Part shown: in pieces, positions 11,670 through 22,700 of the stretch | Numbering within the stretch: the first letter of the stretch is position 1 | Layout: each line of letters begins with the position of its first letter | Assembly (NCBI GenBank): GCA_016169945.1 | Contig: JADLSH010000331.1 | Location: forward strand, 620,001-684,000 | Reading direction: 5' to 3' | DNA length: 64,000 nucleotides | Source of the DNA: Trachythela sp. YZ-2020 | Lineage: Eukaryota > Cnidaria > Anthozoa > Malacalcyonacea > Clavulariidae | The notes under the pieces: model-generated | The model's input: the letters and a program-made list of their open reading frames with translations, nothing else | The model's database searches: none | What the model was told of the DNA's origin: nothing | Position numbers and translations under genes: made by a program

Positions 11670-11953
11670 CAAACAATTAACAGGCACTTATCACGGTTAG
11701 CTATGTGTAGATTAATCCTAATTCAAATTTCTTAGCGTTAAAAAATCAGTTGCAATATTCACCTGATGAGTGCGGTAGGCTCGGCTTGCCATACGAAACA
11801 GATTTGTAGTGAATTAAATTTTAATGAAGTAGTTCGGGTTTGTACTTTATTTTGTTTTACTATTTCGCTCTGCCTTGGTATTGAGCGCTCTATAGTCTAT
11901 ATGTTTTTGAACTTGACACTTATATTCATATATATATGTATATATAGTCAAAT

Positions 11954-11988
11954 CTGCAGACATGCATGTTTACGGCTCGTCAGTGCAG
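11954..11988 (-). pseudogene. Hammerhead of array unit 1, broken by 9-nt deletion
   Basis: The unit lacks nine bases that form one side of helix II and its loop (plus-strand text runs CATGTTTACGGCTCG). Helix I, helix III and the cleavage triplet remain, but helix II cannot form, so self-cleavage at this unit is not expected. It sits at the PLE-proximal end of the array. Confidence 0.75.
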
Positions 11989-12227
11989 CTTGTAACGCAG
12001 TCTAGATGCGAGTGACTTCGTATTTATACACCATACTCTTGCCCTCACCAAGCGCATTTGGTACAATACTCAGACACATGCGCATCCAGACATGCGTGAA
12101 GTGTCTTGGGGCCAGAGTGCTCAAACGACCACAAGGGAAGTGAGCTTTTTGCATTATAGCTTATAGCCACCAATTAACCTCACAGAGTGCTCAACAACAC
12201 AAAGTGAAGGAGCATATATAGTCAAAT

Positions 12228-12271
12228 CTGCAGACATGCATGTTTCGCCGTTCAACGGCTCGTCAGTGCAG
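12228..12271 (-). ncRNA. Type I hammerhead ribozyme, array unit 2 (intact)
   Basis: It matches the hammerhead at 9134-9177 base for base in all core positions: helix I CTGCA/TGCAG, CTGACGA, a 5-bp helix II, GAAA, the short palindromic helix III and GTC. The predicted cut on the minus strand lies between 12233 and 12232. Cutting here and in the next unit would release a 283-nt RNA. Confidence 0.8.
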
Positions 12272-12510
12272 CTTGTAACGCAGTCTAGATGCGAGTGACT
12301 TCGTATTTATACACCATACTCTTGCCCTCACCAAGCGCATGTGCTACAATACTCAGATACATGCGCATCCAGACATGCGTGAAGTGTCTTGGGGCCAGAG
12401 TGCTCAAACGACCACAAGGGAAGTGAGCTTTATGCATTATAGCTTATAGCCACCAATTAACCTCACAGAGTGCTCAACAACACAAAGTGAAGGAGCATAT
12501 ATAGTCAAAT

Positions 12511-12554
12511 CTGTAGACATGCATGTTTCGCCGTTCAACGGCTCGTCAGTGCAG
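12511..12554 (-). ncRNA. Type I hammerhead, array unit 3 (one helix I mismatch)
   Basis: The catalytic core is unchanged (CTGACGA, GAAA, GTC). One base in helix I differs (plus strand CTGTAG instead of CTGCAG), giving one C-A mismatch in the 5-bp stem. Self-cleavage may be weakened, but the core is complete. Confidence 0.7.
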
Positions 12555-12829
12555 CTTGTAACGCAGTCTAGATGCGAGTGACTTCGTATTTATACACCAT
12601 ACTCTTGCCCTCACCAAGCGCATGTGGTACAATACTCAGACACATGCGCATCCAGACATGCGTGAAGTGTCTTGGGGCCAGAGTGCTCAAACGACCACAA
12701 GGGAAGTTAGCTTTTTGCATTATAGCTTATAGCCACCAATTAACCTCACAGAGTGCTCAACAACACAAAGTGAAGGAGCATATAAAGTCAAATCTGCAGA
12801 TATATAATATATATAACGCAAAAAGAACA

Positions 12830-13400
12830 ATAAAGCCGGATTGCAAAGCTAGAAAATTATGTTGTTTGGATATAATTTTGTATTATTTCAATATACTTCC
12901 CCAGAATCAAAAATTTCAAAATTTAACCTCGATTATTTTTCTAATGCAAGTCGTTATAAATGAAAGGGTATACCCACGCAGTCAGCTTAAGAATATAAAT
13001 TGACATCCAACAACAACAAGACCGGCCGTGTTCGAAAATAAAAAATTCCGTTAAAATAATATGTAACGAGTACGTATAACCGGTCTTTGTTTTACAACTG
13101 AACCTCGTTATATAATTAATACAATGCCGCTGATTGATTTTTGCACGCTATCATGCCAAATTCTTGCTTGGCATCAAAATCTTTACTGCGAGTTTTTAAT
13201 GTGTGAACAGCAGACAACAACACTCGTTCTCTATATTGTCAATTCTGGCACTGGGATTACCATTATCATCGCACTAGTAACATCGTACAGTGATTTGTTT
13301 TCCTTGTATTGATACTAAACGGATAAAACTCAAATTATTTACATGCATTTGTATGTATGAACACTGCCTAACTACGCCCTGTTCGAAAATGACACACGAG
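12830..13400. other. Interval without supported feature
   Basis: No gene or bounded element is seen between the array and the MITE at 13.4 kb. The open frames here are short and AT-driven. The ribozyme unit stub ends in a TA-repeat at about 12803-12820. Confidence 0.5.
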
Positions 13401-13409
13401 TGAGCCATT

Positions 13410-13637
13410 AGGGCCATTCATACGGGAGAAAATAAGTCGCGACTCACATAAGACGCGAATGGCCAAATTCTAGTAACTAAAGTCGCGCCTTAAATAAGAA
13501 CAGAGGTTCAGGCTGTTCCACAATAAATCACGACTTATTAGAATTTGACCACTTATACGAGTGTGTTCGCGTACGTCTTATATAAGATGCGTCGTATGTA
13601 AGTCGCGACTTATTTCTCCCGTATATAAATGGCCCTA
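13410..13637. mobile_element. MITE of about 228 bp, TA-flanked
   Basis: The left end TAGGGCCATTCATACGGGAG and the right end, its reverse complement with minor changes, enclose about 140 bp. The terminal inverted repeats extend about 45 bp through AAATAAGTCGCGACT. Flanking TA on both sides suggests a TA target, as for Tc1/mariner-like elements. A second, partial relative lies at 13727-13825 with the same ATACGGGAGAAAATAAGTCGCGACT-type end. Confidence 0.7.
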
Positions 13638-13829
13638 TTGTGTAGGTTCAGGGCAATGAATATATCTAGTCTTATGATTTCTTCAATTATACTCTTCTGA
13701 AGTAACTGTTACATACAGATAATCTGGCCATTTATACGGGAGAAAATAAGTCGCGACTTACATAAGACGCTTCTTATATAAGACGCGAACACACTCGTAT
13801 AAATGGTCAAATTCTAATAAGTCGATTTT

Positions 13830-16800
13830 TGCTTCGTACGAATTATTTATCTTCATTAAATTCCACTGGCCACATTATGGAATTAGGATTAATAATACGA
13901 ACACGATATAATTGGTATTTTGACGGATGGAATTAAATGAAAACCAAACCATATTGCTCGCATACTCACATACAAAGACAAGTTTTTTGTATACTAACAC
14001 TAAGTTTTATCACTGGCGGCTTTTGAACAAACAACCAGGTATAGTGTGACAAAATGCTGAATCACAATATTCTATAATATACAACGATATAGATGAATAG
14101 TTTAAACAAATTATTAATTACTGTCTTTCAAGTTTCAATTAATTTGATTGTATCTAATTTTCATCAAGAACCATTTATATCAGTCTTGTTTTGCAATGTA
14201 TTTTTGGCCATTACTATTAATAAGCCTACGAATGTAATCCTAACCGGTAATTTTCCATGTGAAAAGGTAAAATTTCTGCGGCCGATCTGCTTCAAAGTAT
14301 CTGAAATACTCACCCACGCTCTAGCAGCAGGAAGTGAAAATTCCTGTGCTGTTTATGATTGTATTAAACGACTAATGCTATTAAATCGATACTTGCCTTC
14401 GCCAGTATTGCTTGTACACCATTTACAACACTGCCAATCATGCGTTTAACATATTAAATCACTTGAAATTCTTCTGCTCACTTCGAACATTTAGCTGCGA
14501 ATATAATTCCTAATATACCTAATACCACGATATCTAGCTGAAGCTAAAACAATTGTGATAATAATGTATTTCCTTTTCAATTTTATCTTGTCATTGTACT
14601 ATATATGGTAATTTATCTTGTGAATAACTTAATTTCATGTAGAGTACGCGGAAAATATGATATGATTGTATCGAAAGTGTAGCTAATGTATTATTTGTTA
14701 AGTATGATGTGTAAAGAAACTCATTGTGTTCATTTCTGGCAAAAGAAGAGCTGCGATGTAGAAATATTGTTTATTATAATTATGCTATCGAGCGCTACGA
14801 TCTATTATTAGAGGACACGCTCCGGCGGCTCGTGCGTGGCTTTATTGCTGTACTTTATTTTAAATTTATGTCTAGCTTTGTTTAATGTTTCTATTATGTC
14901 TTTTACCTATTTTTAACTTCGAAACATAATTAAAGATAAATTTGGGAAAACCACAACAATTTAACACCAGTTGCTTTGGATAAATATAATTCACTTATTT
15001 TTGCGGCTAAAACATCATGATTGCCTATTTCAGACGGCTTTTGATATAGAGGAACCAGGCCTCGAACATGCTGTGAGACAAAAATATGAGACGATTTTAA
15101 AACTCTCGCTTGTTTCCTGGTGTTATTAGCTGTATAGCTGTTGCTGTAAATAATACTACATTACTATATTAATAAGCCTGCGAATGAAATCCTGCCTGAT
15201 AATCGGCCATGTGAAATAGTAAAACTTCCGGGGCCGATCTGCAAGGTATCTGGAATAGCCTTAAACGACTCACCTATGTACGCTGTAAATTAGCTGAAAA
15301 TCCCCTACGTTCTCAGTGGTGTAGTTGTTAGTATTTAAAGAGAGACAAAAGGTAAATTTCTTAGCAAGCACTATTCTGACTGAAGCAAAGAGTATTAAGG
15401 GAATATGTTAGTATGCCCGACTTCATCCACGATAATACATTGCGGACTAGCCTCAGACAGACGGAAATCTCGGTCGCACGAGAGAACGTCTGTGAGTTGG
15501 GTGAAAATACCTTGTGCAGGTCACGTGGATTTTCCACTGATTTGTGGAAAGACATCTGATTGGACAGCCCTTAACTAGTCTAAATTGTAAAATATAATGT
15601 AAACAATACGTTCAGGCCGTGACATTGAAATAGAATTTCTTCCCTTTTAAATAAGCACCGTGTTTAAAATAATAGATAGTGAGCGCTCATGTACTTAAAA
15701 ATAGATCTATGGTTTGTAAAAATGTAACAAATCCATCATCTCACATTTCACAAACATTAGATTTACTAATAATATTAGATTTAGAAATGTTGTTTTTGTT
15801 GGAATTGCACAACACGTACGGTACACGTGAACAGCATGAAGTAATAACTCCGTGTGACTGGTTCTTTAAATAGCACGTTGCCGTTCTTGTATCTTATTGG
15901 CTTTCTGTGTTAGGAAAATGACTTCGGTAGTCAGGCGACAATAATTAAAGCTGTCTAATTATAATACGCGAAAGTTAATAACAATGAAATTATAACCCCG
16001 CCACCAGTTTTATATCCATGCATATCGCGTGTTACACATGTATATCCAGGAAGTTGTATTTCTGCATCTTGAATCGTCGAGTTCAGCTAGGTTCCGACAA
16101 TGTCAATACATCTATGGCATTATCTCGAAGATCCAAGCGAAGTGAGTCGATATTGTTACGTAAGCAACGGATGTTTAAGTGGACTATTTTAAGTCCGCTA
16201 ATTTTCTTCATATTATCCAGGAACTAGTGAAATCAGGATTAAGTTCGACATCTTCCGATAAAACAACGAGTTTCAAGGCCAAAGAGGCGCGCTGGAAGAG
16301 CTTACAGGCCATAAACACGGAACGAGAAACCACAACCTTTTCGAACCAATTTCGACTTTACTGGCTTAGATAAGCTCTCAATTTAGATAAGCTCATTTGC
16401 ATTGAGCCACAAAATAAGCATCTCCATCATTAAAGTAGGTCCTATTCGAACAAGTAATTAGACAAGCTAATAAGAACGATTAAACAAAATAGAAAGCAAA
16501 AACTTGAAGTGTAAAAGTGAAAGCGTCCGACCGCCAAGCTTGAACGCCGTAATACGTTGTTTTATTATAAAAAGCAAATAGTCGTTGTCGTACACCAACA
16601 GAGGACAAATGTTTTACATATACTTGTTTGACGTACTATTTAAAACACGAGCAGGAGTGCTTTATCAGAATATGCGAGTGTTTTAAATGGCTTAAAAAAC
16701 GACCCATCTTATTAGCTCATATAAAAACGAATTTTGAAAATTGTTGTCTTGAAAGCCGAGAAATTTCGACGAGAAAAACTAGCGAGTCTTTATGACATAT

Positions 16801-16900
16801 AAAGACACTGATTAAACATTAATTTCTTTTGTGTTTTCTTCAAGAATTATTAATGAAAAAGTTTCTATATGCAATATACAATTTCTCAAAGAAAAAGTTT
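13830..16900. other. AT-rich interval with dispersed-repeat copies
   Basis: No gene is supported. About 14215-14330 and 15165-15260 are diverged direct copies (AATAAGCCTNCGAATG then GGCCGATCTGC). About 14700-15290 belongs to the dispersed family also at 7.7, 21.6 and 33.3 kb. The 118-aa frame at 14093-14449 lies across this repeat and has no recognisable domain, so I do not call it a gene. From 15300 to 16900 I see nothing I can name. Confidence 0.45.
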
Positions 16901-16929
16901 CTAAATGCTCACCCACGCTCTCGCAGCAT

Positions 16930-17301
16930 GAAGTCAAGATAACTCAAACGAGTGGTGCCAGTGTGGTTAGAGTCTAACGAAGATTCAGGGTTTGAGTAGA
17001 TAAAACTAACTGTAAAATACAATAAGACCGTCGACGTTTCGAGCGAAGGCCCTTCGTCTGAAGTTAGTAGCGTGGGTCGGCGAAAAACGTGTGCTTTTAT
17101 AGTGAATACAAAATCGGTCAAGTGACAAAAAATTAACCAATTACATAGATTAAATCAAAACAAACCATAAACAAAATATGAAAATTACATTACAATTATA
17201 TTTTAGCATGTAAGGAAAAGCGAACAAAACAAAGATATGAGAAAATATGGAACTATGTAAGTGATGAGGTGAGATGCAGAATATCTATTGATGGCAGGCA
17301 T
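16930..17301 (-). mobile_element. Penelope 3' end and pseudo-LTR, copy 1 (left part)
   Basis: 17010-17070 carries the Penelope terminal signature with the ribozyme-like block (plus strand TCGACGTTTCGAGCGAAGGC). It is followed by an AT-rich 3' region up to the insertion point of the long-TIR element at 17302. The other inverted end of the same PLE copy lies at about 21030-21125. On the minus strand the ribozyme core reads CAGACGA rather than CTGACGA, so U4 is lost and it should be inactive. Confidence 0.6.
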
Positions 17302-20300
17302 TAAAGTGCCTATATCACTTGTGGCATCTTTACGGATTTCAAAAGAGCAGAAAAAGTTAGTTAATAAGTTCTTCAACCTTTTTTGATTTAGTTCAATAGT
17401 TTCCGAGATATAGACATCCAAACATGGCAATTTTCAAAAATTGTCGTGTTGCTTGGGGGACTGGGACTCAGGAATGCGACTGTAAACAAACACTATAAAT
17501 TATATCACATTTTGCTTCTATTACGTACTAAAATGCGAATATTTGAAAGAGAAGTCGGTTTCTCTAGCTCAAAATCGTTCCCCAGTGCTGAAAAATGTTC
17601 CTGCGATTGCGCTGAATACAAAATCGAGGGTGAAACATACAAAACCACCTCAAAATCGAATCTGAAAGTGAGCCTTCCTATGTTCTCGAGCATTGTCGAG
17701 CAACAGAAAGTCTGCATTTTATAGCATACACTGACGAAATATGGATTAAAGAATGCGTTTAAATGCAGGAAGAATGTAACAGACAAATAACTTACAAGGG
17801 AAACGCAAAAACATCGTTCTTGGTAAGGGATTATAGTAATTTTCTATCTGTATTAAAATGTCGTGTGAGGCCATATTTGGCAATTATCATATTCTGCGAG
17901 TAAAACAAACAAAATTTTAGTCATTGTTGCAAAGAAATTTACGAAGGGATGTATTTTTCTGATTGCATTTTATACTGTTGTTTATAGTGAAAATCACTAT
18001 AGATTTCATAATTGTATTTAAGCTACAATATTGGACCTTACTCTACTTTGTTGTTTCGCTAATTTACTGTGACCTATTATATATAGAAGTCGAAATGGTT
18101 TTACTGGTTGGTTAGTTAAGGAGATAGTGCTAGGTGCTAATGGTTTAACGTTTGAAATATACACTATCAGGTATTTAGGTTAAGTTCTTCTATTAGGCTA
18201 CCCAGGGACATGGAGCGACCATTCCCAGCACCTTTGGGGGGGATTATTGTATTATTAGATATTGGTACTCTATTGCAATGCACCGTATATGAATACGTTG
18301 AATAAACTTGTCAAGTAAGCAATGAAGTAAACTTATATGAAATTCCAGCCCAATCGATAAATGTAAGCAGTACACATATGTCTATCTGTTGTAGAGAGAG
18401 AGAGAGAGAGAGACTAGAGGAGGGGCTTAAACATCCCTAATAATAGGGGTCAGGTTTATTTGAGAAGCCTACCTGTACACAGAGAAAAAGTCTTCTTGTT
18501 GTTTTCCTTCATAGCCATTAGTGCAAATATTTTAGAATGTAATAAGGAACATATTTTTTCCTTTATATTTTGGTGCCTCCATTGGTTGATTACTTTAAAT
18601 CATCCTGAGGATGCTGAAAAGACCGGCCAAACTTAAATGTAGAGTGGGAAAAGTAGCAATCAAGGGTCACAATTCTAGTTTCCTTGTGTATATTTGTAAA
18701 TATAGATACAATCTTGTGATATTTTACATGTATTGACTAGTCTGTATTAATATCTAATGTGCATTTAGTGTAATTGAAGTAAAAAAAACAGAGCTTGTAG
18801 GAATATAGCTTCAATAAAAGTGTCCAATCTTTGGTATATGTATTTTTAAACCATGTGCCCCAATATGCCATATTTAATTACCGCAGTTTGTCTCATGCCC
18901 AACAATTTTAATAATAAATGGTGTCTATTTTAATATAGAAATATATAAACTCATGAGGGTTGTGAAGGGGTGAAATGGGAGCTGGGATATACCTAAAGTA
19001 TTTTTCACTAGACAACTGAGAATTGGTTTTGAACCGCTGGCAAATCTGGTGGCAAAACCACCCCATCCTACCCCCTTTACAACCCTCGTGTAATCCTGTA
19101 TAAATTCGAAAGGGTTCTCATCTTCAAAATTGTCATATCCTTTCAAATCATCATCATTCGCTTAATCGCTTTGAAAGGTGCTGATAGCATGGAAAGAACA
19201 AGATCGCAATGGTATTTTTTGTCTTTCAGACAAACAAGAACTATTAATCCAGTTAACTGCATGTATGACACCACTCACGACATAAAGAACAATGGCAAAG
19301 ACTTCTATCCTATAATGTTTTAAGGGAGTGTTCATATGAAGGCAAGTTACCTGGTTGGCTAAGTTACTTGATGAGAAAATGCAAAGAAGGGATCTGTTTA
19401 CTCTTGTTTTGCCTAAATGTCGGCGAGTTGTGTTACCCTGTTGTACCATGTTAACAGTCACAGGGAGAAACTATTATATATTCCTAAAATAGCAAGGATA
19501 TCATTATCTAGCCTGTTGACTTGGCCACATGGTGAACTAATGTGCATGTCTAGAATAGAATGATAAACTTTAAGGCAGAAACGTTATGATAATTAACAAG
19601 CTAAGACATGGAAACTGACCATTTAGAGTTTAGATCTTAAATCTACTGAACAATTTAGATGTGGACGACATGTTTTGAAAACATCTGATCAAAAGCAATT
19701 TTCAAAGACCATCTAGTGACGCAAAGAACAGGAAGTCCAGGATGATTTGTGAAAGGCCAAATGAAAGATAACTTTGTCAATTGTCCGCTAAGGCAGCCAC
19801 TTCAGAGAAACATCATCACTCCTTTGCCTTCCTATCTCACAACAATTTATCCTAGTTTAAGCTATTCAATTTCAAGCACACACTCAACTAAGTCAAAATA
19901 ATTTCGTTTGTTTACTCGCAGAATATGATATTAAATTGCAAAAAAGGCCTCGCACGACATTTACAGATAGAAAATTACTATATTCACTTACCAAGAATGA
20001 TGTTTTGGCCGTTTAATACATTTTCCTTTCATTTAAACGTATCTTTTAATCCATATTTCGTCAGTGTGTGTTATAAAATGCCAACTTTCTCTTGCTCGAC
20101 AATGCTCGACGACAAACCAACGCTCACTTTCAAATTCAATTTTGAGGTCGTTTTGTATGTTTCACCCTCGATTTTGTATTCTGCGCAATCGTAGGAACAT
20201 TTTTCGGCACTGGAGAACGATTTTGAGCTAGACAAACAGACTTCTCCTTCAAAGTATTTTAGTAAGTAATAGAAGCAAAATGTGATATAATTTATAGTGC

Positions 20301-20350
20301 TTGTTTACAGTCGCGTTCCCGAGTCCCAGTCCCCCAAGCAAGCTTTAATA
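17302..20350. mobile_element. Long-TIR DNA element A inside PLE copy 1
   Basis: Left and right ends are long imperfect inverted repeats. TTGCTTGGGGGACTGGGACTC at 17450 matches its complement at 20320-20342, and similarity continues inwards for over 450 bp. By comparison with the copy at 23845-26530, the true ends lie about 140 bp further out (TAAAGTGCCTATATCAC). The right arm of copy A has lost that outer part. Each arm encodes the same short reading frame (MRIFE..., about 63-90 aa, containing CAEYKIEGETYKTT). The interior has a GA microsatellite (18393-18413) but no recognisable transposase. The target duplication is not clear. The superfamily is unknown. Confidence 0.65.
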
Positions 20351-20355
20351 GAAAG

Positions 20356-21125
20356 GAGTTAAATATAAGAGAAGCGCTCATTAATGCCGTGAGGATGAAT
20401 GCTGCCAAGTTGGGAAATGAGACGTATTTCTTGCCTTTTACCGCTATCAATGCTGCCAAAAATGGGATACAGAGCTGGAAATGCAGCTCCTCCTCATGTA
20501 AATGCAGCGAAGACGAAGGAACTGAGAGAAGGGAATAGACCATTTAGTGTGGTTAGGGATAAAAGAGGAAAGTAGGAAATAGCTATGGGAGTCAGCCGGC
20601 TTGTAGAACACAGCAGTAACAAGTCTATTGCCATTGATAGATAAACGTTATCGAAGAACGATACGCTGGTCTCACTGATCTCCCACATAAACCGGAGTGC
20701 TGGGTGGAAGTTATTAACAATAAACTATTGCAACTCTCCACGAGGCTGTGCAAAGACAGTCATCAATGTACCTACTAAGGTAATCAGGTATGGGATCAGT
20801 GTGTTGCTCGAAGATCAGCTTTTCCACAAAACCAACGAATAAATTGGCATAGTCGGGACGCATTTTAGTTCCCATGGCTACACCACTTACTTGTTGGTAA
20901 TGCGCACCGTCAGTTGAAAAATTGCTGAGGGTGAGCACTAACTCGGCCAAACGAATGAAAACAGTAAGTGCTGTGAAATTTTTATTTTTCACTATAAAAG
21001 AACATGATTTTCCCCCTCCAACGCCAATACTTCCAGACGTAGGCCTTCGCTCGAAACGTCGAAATTTTTATTGTATTTTATAGGTAGTTGAATCTACTCA
21101 ACCTCCGAATCACCGGCAGTCAAGA
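20356..21125 (-). pseudogene. Penelope RT/endonuclease remnant, copy 1
   Basis: The minus strand from 20992 encodes RT motif B (GTKMRPDYANLF; the usual G is R) and motif C YIDD. It is followed downstream by an EISETSVSFFD block (about 20690) and the endonuclease tail near 20380. About 780 bp present in copy 2 (26.66-27.45 kb equivalent) are deleted here. 21036-21061 holds an inverted pseudo-LTR with a mutated ribozyme core (CAGACGT). At 20677-20685 this copy shows the uninterrupted GATCTCCCA that is duplicated around the Mutator-like element in copy 2. Confidence 0.7.
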
Positions 21126-22104
21126 TATCCTGCTCAGCGCACTTAAGTCCTGGCTCCAGCTCATTTTGTAAAAATATACAAAAATCGGAAGCTAATTTGA
21201 GCATTCTTCACCAAACTTGGGAAGTTGTTAGATCAGCTTAATGTTAACAATTATCACACATTGGTTGCCATAGCAACTGTCACGTGACCCTGCAAATTGT
21301 AATATTGCACAGCTCATCTTTAAGCCATCGGGAGATGGGTCTGGAAGCAATGTCACGGTCTCCTAATATTATCCGTATATTATCACTATAATTGCATGTA
21401 TAAAATATTGTACACAACACGGTGATCCTTTCCAGAATCATAGTGTGGACTCCTAACGATTATTTCAAAATTTAAGTTCGCTTTTAAATGTATTTATGGA
21501 ATGCCTGCATAATTAAAGCAGGACACTTGTAAGGACCACGCAAAAAACACGTACAATCCACGCAAAACCCACGCAAGCAAGTGGTAATTTGGCTTTTTGG
21601 AGCCATGACTTAATAGCGCTGAGTGTTCTTTATATTTTTAATTTTATTCACTTAATCGAACAACAATGAATACAAAGAAGCTTTAGTGTTGAACTTTACT
21701 TCAAATTAAAGTGTAGATTTGTACGATTTTAAGTCGGAAATATTTAACTCGCTTATTTTTAGGTTTTGAACGCTTTTCAAATGCGTGATACAGCTACTAT
21801 TACCTACATTGCCTCTTAAACATGTCTCAAATACCCATTCAGTCCTTTTCAGCGCGGAAAAATAATTTACGACATACTGTGTAATTTACAGGTTGTGAAT
21901 GCATCAGGATAATTAAATATGATATCATAGAAACTTACTTTCAAGATCTCTTCAGCACTGTGGCTAGCGAGGTTTGACTGTGTCTTTTCCGTGGCTTGAG
22001 AGAGATATTAAACCACAAACAGCTATGATGAATTAAGAGACCCGCCGGCCAGAACAATTTCCAGGAAAACTGAATAAAATTTTATTCCGTATACCAATTA
22101 TAAT
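21126..22104. other. Non-coding segment of duplication copy 1
   Basis: Repeats 32725-33790 almost base for base. It contains the dispersed repeat (about 21630-22035) also found at 7.7 and 14.7 kb. There is no coding evidence. Confidence 0.6.
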
Positions 22105-22700
22105 TATTATTATTCATTGTACTGTGTTATCGTTTTCTTATTGGCTAAAAACTTGCGAATTATTATCGATATCTGCCCGTGCCCGCGCTATTTTTCGGCG
22201 GAAACAGTAATCTGCAGAGATAATTGGACGGCGCCCCGAATATTCCAGCGGTATATCGCATAAAATTACAAATAACCGGGAAATTTTGAAGTTTGTTTTG
22301 TCTTCAAGTATTAATATTTACAATGGCTAGTGCTCGTTTCGCAACGTTTTCAAACGAAGAAATTGAGAAAATAGTAGAAAACAAAGACTCGGCAAACACA
22401 AAAAAGGCACAAACATAGCAAGAGAGGTATTTTTGAAATATTCTCATATTTCTTCTGTATTGATATTTATGAACAATAATAAAATCTTTGTTTTCAATAT
22501 TTGCTTGTTCTATTCGTCAATGCATGTTACAAAATGAATAATAAAACAATTATTGAATTCGGCTTACGCAGGATATCGATAATTATTCAGACCTCGGTCA
22601 ACGTTATCCGGCTCAGCTTCGCTTCGGCAGATAACGTTGACCTTGGTCTGAATAATTATCGATATCCTGCTCCGCCTCAACCAATAATTGTTAATAATTA
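22105..22700. mobile_element. Copy-1-specific insert, Crypton-like relic with palindrome
   Basis: The matching site in copy 2 (about 33790-33803, CCAATTATAATTATATG) is empty, which defines an insert of about 0.6 kb flanked by TAATTAT-type sequence. It contains a reading frame start (22323) resembling animal Crypton/KIAA1958-type proteins and, at 22559-22690, a palindrome with arms of about 55 bp around CAACGTTATC. It looks like an internally deleted non-autonomous derivative. Confidence 0.55.
22323..22418 (+). pseudogene. N-terminal fragment, KIAA1958/Crypton-like
   Basis: The frame opens MASARFATFSNEEIEKIVEN and continues KDSANTKK before a stop at 22416-22418. A pattern of an acidic helix followed by K-D-x-x-N-T-K-K is, from memory, the opening of a large family of Crypton-derived recombinase-like proteins in cnidarians and vertebrates (DUF3504 relatives such as KIAA1958). 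A one-base slip would continue into TNIAREVF, so the stop looks like a frameshift. The catalytic recombinase region is absent. Family assignment is moderate at best. Confidence 0.4.

Larger units (their letters stand above)
9206..11870. repeat. Palindromic arms of the PLE (about 0.8 kb each)
   Basis: About 9206-10031 and 11060-11870 are inverted copies. They cover the endonuclease coding end, its 3' untranslated region (shared CCTGATGAGTG word and AACAGATTTGTAGTGAATT) and the ACAAACCCGAACTACTTC block. The 1 kb between them is single-copy PLE RT sequence. The right arm carries about 80 extra bases before the array. Such long inverted arms would fold a read-through transcript into a double-stranded RNA. 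Confidence 0.8.
11947..12800 (-). repeat. Retrozyme-like 283-bp tandem array
   Basis: Head-to-tail units begin with GTCAAATCTG at 11947, 12221, 12504 and (a stub) 12787. Spacings are 274, 283 and 283 bp; the first is 9 bp shorter because of a deletion inside its ribozyme. Units are nearly identical by eye. Each carries one hammerhead on the minus strand. Between ribozymes lie about 240 bp without an ORF. This is the organisation described for small animal retrozymes: non-coding tandem repeats whose transcript self-cleaves to unit-length RNA. The partial unit at 9043-9205 ties the array to the adjacent PLE. Confidence 0.85.

Noticed and set aside
14093..14449. 118-aa plus-strand ORF as a gene
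   Set aside because: It spans part of a dispersed repeat that recurs with frameshifts at 15.2 kb.
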